From contig MNCI01033476.1 in the NCBI GenBank assembly GCA_015680685.1, positions 62,706 to 126,705 of the forward strand: a stretch of DNA of 64,000 nt, read 5' to 3'. Of the stretch, positions 58,100 to 64,000 are shown piece after piece (within the stretch, counting starts at the first letter, position 1; the number at the start of each line of letters is the position of its first letter). The notes under the pieces were generated by a model that saw only the letters and a program-made list of their open reading frames with translations, was not told the DNA's origin and did no database searches. The DNA comes from Gnetum montanum. Lineage: Eukaryota > Streptophyta > Gnetopsida > Gnetales > Gnetaceae. The translations under genes were made by a program, and so were the position numbers.

Positions 58100-59640
58100 G
58101 GCTAGAAAAGTGGTTGGAAAGGTTTCCTCTATGGTAGCACTTGGATGCTAGTACTTAGAAGTTAGCACACCTATTTGTTACATTTCTAACAACTATAAAT
58201 ACAAAGGTGGAATTTTATTTGGGCTTATTTTTCTCTCTTTTATTATTCTTTACTTTTTTTCATTTTTCAATTGCTTTGTCCCCATGTAATGAAACTTTGT
58301 TAGAGTGTTGCTATACTTTTACTTCCTAAAATCATTTAGTCAATAGGAAATCAAGTATTCACAAGATAAATAATTCTCATGAATTTATTTTAATTTTCAA
58401 AGTGTGTTTCATTAAGAATATGAGGATAACATCTTATTAATTAGTTTATTAATTAAATTTAGAAATTCTAGTTAATTTAATTCTCATAATTAGATAGATT
58501 ATTATAGTTATATAGAGCTTGCGATGATTCTTCCTTAATTGAGAAGATCATACTTATCCATGATGGTGTTGGATCATCAAGGGTGTAACTAAGGAGATAT
58601 TATTACTATATTGTATATGTGTGTATGTTGCACCTATCCTATGAGGGATTGTAACATGGTTTTCATGTGTGTTTGATTTCTACATTTTGTTTATCCCACA
58701 AGGGATTATGACTTGAGTCTTTTACTTACTTTTCATGTGCAAATGTTGCACCTATCTTGCAAGGGTTTGAAAAAAATTATTTATTATTATTTTTTAAATA
58801 AGAATACATATATGATTAAAATTATAAAACTATTATCTCCCTAATTATGGCAACATAGCTGTATTTTTATGTATTATAATATTTTTTATTTACTAGATAA
58901 CCTCATTTTTTTGGGATAAGGTTAGGATGATGATGGTGATGATGACATTTTTTATTTATTAAACATGAAGACATACATAAGGAAACTTTGCAATTTATAT
59001 TTTTGGGAGCTTCATTGTTTATGATTTATTTGCTATGTTTTTCATTCATATACCTTTTTTGGTATCAGCCAAGAGGCCCCTATTGTTGGCACCATTAATT
59101 TAAAAGACATTAGTAAATAATTGTTTTTTACTAACAATGAGGTCTTAGCCATGAGTTTGATTTTGATGAGCAATGCTAACTTATAAAGTTCTAATAAACT
59201 ATAAATCTTGGGGTGTACCTATATTACAATTATTTTAGGTCCCAACACCCCTATTACCTTTATTTAAAAAGCAACCTAATATGGTATATCAACTATCCTC
59301 TTGCTAACTATAATCCCCTATATAAGGGTTTCTACATTAGTGAGGGTTTCTATGACTTTGAGTGTTTTAGCAACAAGGGATTTTGCATTAATCTAAGGTA
59401 GCAAAAGGGTCTAGCATTGACATTATGTGTAATGTCACTAGATTCAGTTGGTGATCCTTTAAATAGAACTAACACTTCTTTGCCTTTCTATCAATTGCTA
59501 AATGATTTATATGAATCTATTACTCAGAAAATTTATAGAAAGTATGTTTTCATGAAAATTATTGATTATTTAGCTCATTTCTTAAGTTTTTTGAATAATT
59601 TAATTTTGGTTTGGAAAGATCAAAGTTTGGATGATGATGA
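58100..59640 (+). mobile_element. Possible relic of another LTR retrotransposon
   Basis: A TATA-like CTATAAATAC at 58,192 lies upstream of a TGGTATCAG (59,060-59,068) followed by CCAAGAGG, resembling the initiator-tRNA-Met primer site TGGTATCAGAGC of copia and many gypsy elements. The 860 bp between could be LTR R/U5. A SINE-like piece (59,150-59,260) interrupts it, and an 87-codon frame (59,417-59,680) could be gag. No LTR partner or TG...CA ends were found, so this is tentative. Confidence 0.3.
59145..59265 (+). repeat. Degenerate SINE-like unit
   Basis: AATGAGGTCTTAGCC followed immediately by ATGAGTTTGATTTTG suggests an A-box joined to a B-box by an internal deletion. The tail CTTGGGGTGTACCTATATTACAATTATTTTAG matches that of the minus-strand unit at 56,945. 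Confidence 0.45.
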
Positions 59641-60555
59641 GTGGCAAGTAGACCCTATGTCCAACCATATGAATTACTAAGCATTTATGTGTGATCAGGT
59701 CAAAACTCATGGACTTATAGCCTTTTAAGTGCACTGATCTCTAGGAAGTGAAACTAATCGTTGCAACCATTGTCTTCCCATTTATACTTGTGAAATGCAA
59801 AGGTATGGTTAAGTGCAATTGAGGCATATGATTTTTTTCATTTTTATGTTTTATGTTCTAAGTCACCTAAGAATAAAGAATAGAAAATTAAAGATATTTA
59901 ATTACTAATTTAATATACCTATTTAATATTTAACTAATCCTAGAAAAAGCATTAGTTCCCACTTACCGTAAACATCTTGAACACGTTTAATGCTACTAGG
60001 TTACTAAATGTTAAGCGTTATTGGGATTACCAAGTATGAAGTGTATGCTCAAAGTGGTTGTACTTCTGTGCTTACTTAATTGCTATTTAATCTAGCTTAA
60101 TTTAGCTTAATTAACTAGTTAATTACTTAAAAAATTAAAAGAATTTCTTAAAATATTAAATGCATAAAATTAATAATTAATTTATTTCAAAGTGCTACAA
60201 GGTTTATTAGAAAGCTTTTCTTTCTTTCTGTAGACACTACCTTGCTTAGGTACAATAGTGTTGGAACAAAAATTCATACACTCTTTGACTTCTACTATGA
60301 GCACTTAGAAAAATATTCTAACATTTAGATAAGAAAACTACAAGAGCTCTGCTACAACTATGATACTTTTTGCCATAAATGTGACTAGTGAATTCGTATT
60401 TATAAGTGAAAATAGACACTACATCGATGAGACCATGTCAATGCATCAAATTCCATGTCAACACAATTGCATCAATGTGGTCACATTGATGGGGTCACAT
60501 CGACAGGGCCTCATCGACAAGGCCTCATTGACATAACCCTTGATGCAACTCATCA
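59635..60555 (-). mobile_element. 3' LTR of element 4
   Basis: Plus-strand text begins TGATGAGTGGCAAG and ends CTCATCA, followed by the complementary purine tract. U3 (60,410-60,550) is rich in ATCGA, CATTGATGG and CATCGACA motifs. The R block GTACAATAGTGTTGGAAC and ACTCTTTGACTTCTAC lies near 60,250-60,295. The left flank is unassigned sequence. Confidence 0.85.
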
Positions 60556-60779
60556 TACCCCCATAATTGAATAAAAACTTATCCCCAAGTGAATAACAAA
60601 AGGAAGAACAAGTTTCTTACAAAATATTTGGGAAGGTATGGAATTATTGGTAGAAAAAACAACATGACAAAAACTAAGGGCCTAAGTGTATGGTTACAAT
60701 AATTACAAAATTTGATGTTTAGGATAACAAAATTGAACACTAGGACAAAACTAAAAAATACAACTCCTCTGATAGCATG

Positions 60780-62560
60780 AAGATGATGAAGAAGCTCAAA
60801 CTATCCCAAGCAGTAGAGGTTCCTAAGGCTCTAAAGGACCTTCTCCTATTTCCAGTACACGTAGTGGTTGAGGTGATTATTGTTGACCTGTGGTAGTTAC
60901 AACTTCTAGTGGAAGAAAAAAGGTGTCCAATAGTGCCTTCATCTTCTCCTTCTTACCCGTAGTATCATGCATGGTCTACATACCATCACCAATGTTGGCT
61001 AGCATGGGAACATCCTAAGGATAGGACATTGCTGGGAATAGCTCCTTCATGTTGAGAAACCATTCAATGAAAAGTTCATGTTCAACATTGAACACCTTGA
61101 GAGCATTCTACAACTCTTGGTAGTCATTCATTCTTTTTTCCAAGTCTCAACAGTTGATCTTTAATTAGTGAATCATGCCCTAAGAACCTTGAATTCAGCA
61201 TTAGCAATCTCAAGCATCCACTTGGTCTCCTTATGGATTTTGAACTTTGCCTCATACAACAAGTATGAGCTAGCCACTTGTTTCTCCAATTTTGATTGAG
61301 GTCATTTAGTATTCAACATTGCCAAGTTTGCATAATAGATATTGGAAAGCTTTATATACTATACTCCATCATCTCCTTGATCTGTAGCTCTTTCATGTAG
61401 ATTCACACTTTGTTGTAGTTGTTCAGCCTATCAACAATAGGCTATCAGAGATCACTTTCTTCCTTAAGCTACTGGAGGGCTTCAATACCTTTTACCTTAA
61501 TCATCTAGATGTGTTTTTTATTAATTTATTTTTGTAAACTAACTAAATATTTGTAGTAATTTTTTACTCTCTCAAATTTGAGAGCTTCATTTTTTAGGCG
61601 ACTATCTCTATCGTAGATTTTTGGTGAAGAGCTTGGACTTCCTCCATGGAGAAATTTCACTTGTTAGCTATCATTATCCTTATTTCAATGTTCATTTTGG
61701 CTATTTTCTCCTACTATTGATGGATGAAATCTACCATCTATGGCTTTTGTACATCAACATTCCGCAAGCAATGATTCTCTGTGGTTAGAATCACATTCTC
61801 CTAGCAAGTATGGTCCAAGAACTTTTGGATATTATGTGTTGTATCATTGGCCAAGGATTGATCAATTACTACCATCTCATTAGCATCCTCAACATTTTTG
61901 AGCTTATCCTAAACCTTTTTGAAAGCTTCATCATGTGTCAATGTCAAGTTGTGAAACACAAGATCAGCAAGATGGACTCTTAATTTAGCCACCTCTATAG
62001 CCAAGCATTGGTTTTGTGCTTTAGTTGTTTCAAGTTTCCCCTCCAATATAATTCACTTGTCCTTTGCTTCTATTAGCTTTGACTAGGTTGTAGTGATTGT
62101 ATCGGGAAGATCGAACCAATCGTTCCAACAACTTCTTATGCTAGTATATACTCAATCTACCACCAACTATTCCTATAAAGAAACATCTTGTACAAATGCT
62201 ATAGGTGTATTTAATGCTTTAGTAATTCTATTAGCAACCACCTCTACTACTATCTCCTACCCATAATGCTACATCACCAAGACAGTTGCCTCCTTTCCCT
62301 CCTCTAGATGCATTGAAAAAGTAGTTGCATTTCCAAAGATTTCTAGGAATTGCTGCTATTTCAAGAGAGATACCATTACCTCTTAAGCATTAGTATTTAA
62401 TCTTACGAGTAGCTATATTCTTTGGGCTGAGAAAATTGGCCCACCTCTCTCCATTATTTGCTGCTCCTCTTCCTTCCTACTACGAGTCTTATCCTTCATT
62501 TATTTTGCTAAGAAAGTAATAGGAGCATGCTTGATTGTGTCATTAGCATAGAAAACTAAT
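60780..62560 (-). pseudogene. Extra coiled-coil ORF of element 4
   Basis: Minus-strand translation gives KINEG-like and MKDKTRSRKEEEQQIMERGGPIFSAQR near 62,500-62,420, then LIEAKDK, CLAIEVAKLRVHLADLVFHNLTLTHDEAFKK (about 62,040-61,910), IQKFLDH, ENVILTTENHCLRNVDVQK and LHQKSTIEI. Leu/Ile spacing is heptad-like and charged residues are frequent, so a long coiled coil is likely. It matches element 1 residue by residue across 9,840-10,900 and 11,200-11,360. The N-terminal globular part seen in element 1 is missing here. Stops and shifts are present. Confidence 0.6.
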
Positions 62561-62664
62561 CTTACCCTTTTTCATAGTTTTCAGATGAGGTAGGGAAAGG
62601 GTAGGGCCTTTCTTCAACATTTGTTTTTATTAAATCACTTTTTATCTCTAGATAGATTAGCTAT

Positions 62665-63780
62665 TGATGAGTCACAAGTTAGCCACATCAAAGAGGCCTT
62701 GTCAAATAAGCCCTATTAATGCAAGGTTTGTACTTGCTTATAAATATGTGCCAACCCATTGTGTTTATGGAAATTCAATCATAGTTGTAGGGAAGATCTT
62801 GTAATTTTTCTATTTGAAAGTTAGAACCATAGTAGGAGTCATTGAGTGTATGGATCTTTATTCAAGCACTATTATACCTAAGCAGGATAGTGTGTGCAGC
62901 AATAAAGACAAGCTTCTTGATACACCTTGTAGCATTCTAGATAACTTAAATATTTTATTCATGCATATAATGTTTTTGTTATTGATTTAACATTCCTGAG
63001 TAATTAAGTAAATTAAGTAATTAGGAAAGATAAGCTAAATAACAATTAAGTAAACACATAAGTATGATAGCTTTGAAAATGCATATGACATTTGGTAATC
63101 CCAATAGTGCTTAATGCTTAGTAACCCAGCAATGTTATATGTGTTCAGGATGCATACAACAAGTGGGACTAGATACCTATGTTAGGACTAGTTACACAAT
63201 AGTTTGTCAATTAAATTAAAGTGGACATTAAATTACATTATTCCTTGTCCTATATTTTCAAGAAAAAAAACCATAAAATATAAAATGACAAAATTATGTG
63301 CCTTAATTACACTTAAACCATACCCTTGAGCTTCACAAGTGTAGTTGGAAAAACAACAAATATCCTCAACATAAAGTTTACTTCCTAGAGAACTAGTGCA
63401 CTAGAAACTATAGAGTCCATGGAATTCAATCATATCATACGTGAATGCTTTGTGATTTGTATGGTTTGGCTTAGGAGTACCTCATTGGTTATCATTGGTG
63501 CCATTTTCAGAGACTCTTTTTATTGAAATGTGTACCATCTAGAATTAGTAAACATTAATAATATTGTTAGACAAACCCCAAGGTTGACATCATTCTCAAA
63601 TTATATAATTACAAAATCACATTGACATTTTATTTGTTTGCAGAATATCTTCTTTTCACAAGTATGAAGATGTCAAACTACTAGTTCCACAATGATACAA
63701 ACTGGTATATACTCATCTAGATGAGTATGTGCCTGATTTCAACTTTATGTTACACTAGAATGAATAATTATGATGGCATG
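62665..63780 (+). mobile_element. Element 6: 5' end of a plus-strand gypsy element
   Basis: LTR 62,665-63,494 (TGATGAGTCAC to GTTATCA) with TATA-like GCTTATAAATATG at about 62,739, then a primer site TGGTGCCATTTTCAGAGA (63,496-63,513). The leader and gag start follow (about 63,645-63,770), where ATACTCATCTAGATGAGTATGTGCCTGATTT matches ATACTCATCCCGATGAGTATATTCCAGACTT of element 5. It is interrupted at 63,780 by another LTR. It was inserted into element 4. Confidence 0.75.
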
Positions 63781-64000
63781 TGATGAATCATATTTTGACA
63801 TGCTTCAATATCGAATACCTAATTTTGGAGCCTAGGACATGATGTCGAATATCTAATATCGCGAGGTATATGCCAACCTATAAATATAGCACTTGGGCTC
63901 ATAGTTTTTCATAGTTTTTGCCATAGATAGTGAAGCTCTTGTAGTTTGTTTTCTCTAAAGTTAGAATATTTTTTAAGTACCTACAACAAAATTCTAAGTG
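63781..64000 (+). mobile_element. Start of another LTR of the same family
   Basis: TGATGAATCATATTTTG begins a U3 with AATATCGAATA, TGTCGAATATC and AATATCGCGAGG motifs, a TATA region ACCTATAAATATAGC (about 63,875), and the R start (TTAGAATATTTTTTAAGTACC). The window ends inside it. It breaks gag of element 6 in the middle of a conserved block, so it is a later insertion; the preceding five bases are GCATG. Confidence 0.65.

Larger units (their letters stand above)
59635..62664 (-). mobile_element. Element 4: 3' part of a minus-strand gypsy element
   Basis: From right to left: the extra coiled-coil ORF (about 62,560-60,780), a non-coding tail, the purine tract (complement TACCCCCAT, 60,556-60,564) and the 3' LTR (59,635-60,555). 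The body upstream of the ORF is cut off by the plus-strand LTR that starts at 62,665. It matches element 1 from about 9,700 to 13,300 and serves as the uninterrupted reference for the solo-LTR insertion there. Confidence 0.8.

Overview
The window looks like intergenic DNA from a large, repeat-rich plant genome. It is AT-rich and packed with nested, decayed plant-type Ty3/gypsy LTR elements (tRNA-Asp-type primer sites), plant-type non-LTR retrotransposons (LINEs), tRNA-derived SINE-like units and a terminal-inverted-repeat element carrying a helicase fragment. The old, mutation-laden copies and near absence of host genes would suit a gymnosperm or another big-genome seed plant, but nothing in the sequence fixes the species.

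Layout. 1-652: a minus-strand LTR cut by the window edge. About 658-13,700: a decayed plus-strand gypsy element (element 1) with gag, protease, RT, RNase H and integrase, then a long 3' region with an internal TATA box and an extra coiled-coil reading frame; a CpG-rich solo LTR of another family (11,389-12,862) sits inside it. About 13,701-23,075: a minus-strand relative (element 2). 23,076 to about 28,930: LINE A, with a solo LTR (25,344-26,350) and a perfect AACTC target duplication. 29,450-32,089: a candidate inverted-repeat element carrying a PIF1/Helitron-type helicase remnant whose 3' end is triplicated. 32,097-41,000: mostly unassigned, with a SINE and a truncated paralogue of the single intact gene (35,540-36,800). 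41,462-54,697: LINE B (17-bp target duplication, one mismatch), itself containing a gypsy element with gag-protease only (element 5, 44,150-51,755). 54,698-56,950: the intact gene and its tandemly repeated upstream region. 56,930-59,630: SINE-like units and an LTR-like relic. 59,635-64,000: three more nested gypsy pieces of the same family.

The one convincing host gene (55,551-56,096) encodes a 181-residue predicted secreted protein with four cysteines and no family I recognise. Its neighbourhood has duplicated at three scales: a whole-gene copy 20 kb upstream that has since lost the second half of its coding region, an upstream unit of about 380-400 bp repeated two to three times and split by LINE B, and a 175-bp repeat of the end of the coding region plus 3' UTR.

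The gypsy copies share an LTR architecture (TGATGAG start, CATCA-type end, purine tract ATGGGGGTA just upstream of the 3' LTR) but have very different U3 regions. Comparing the copies gives the main hints of unusual biology: a conserved internal promoter ahead of an extra ORF, and a compact derivative that lost both RT-integrase and that ORF but keeps one gag-protease frame.
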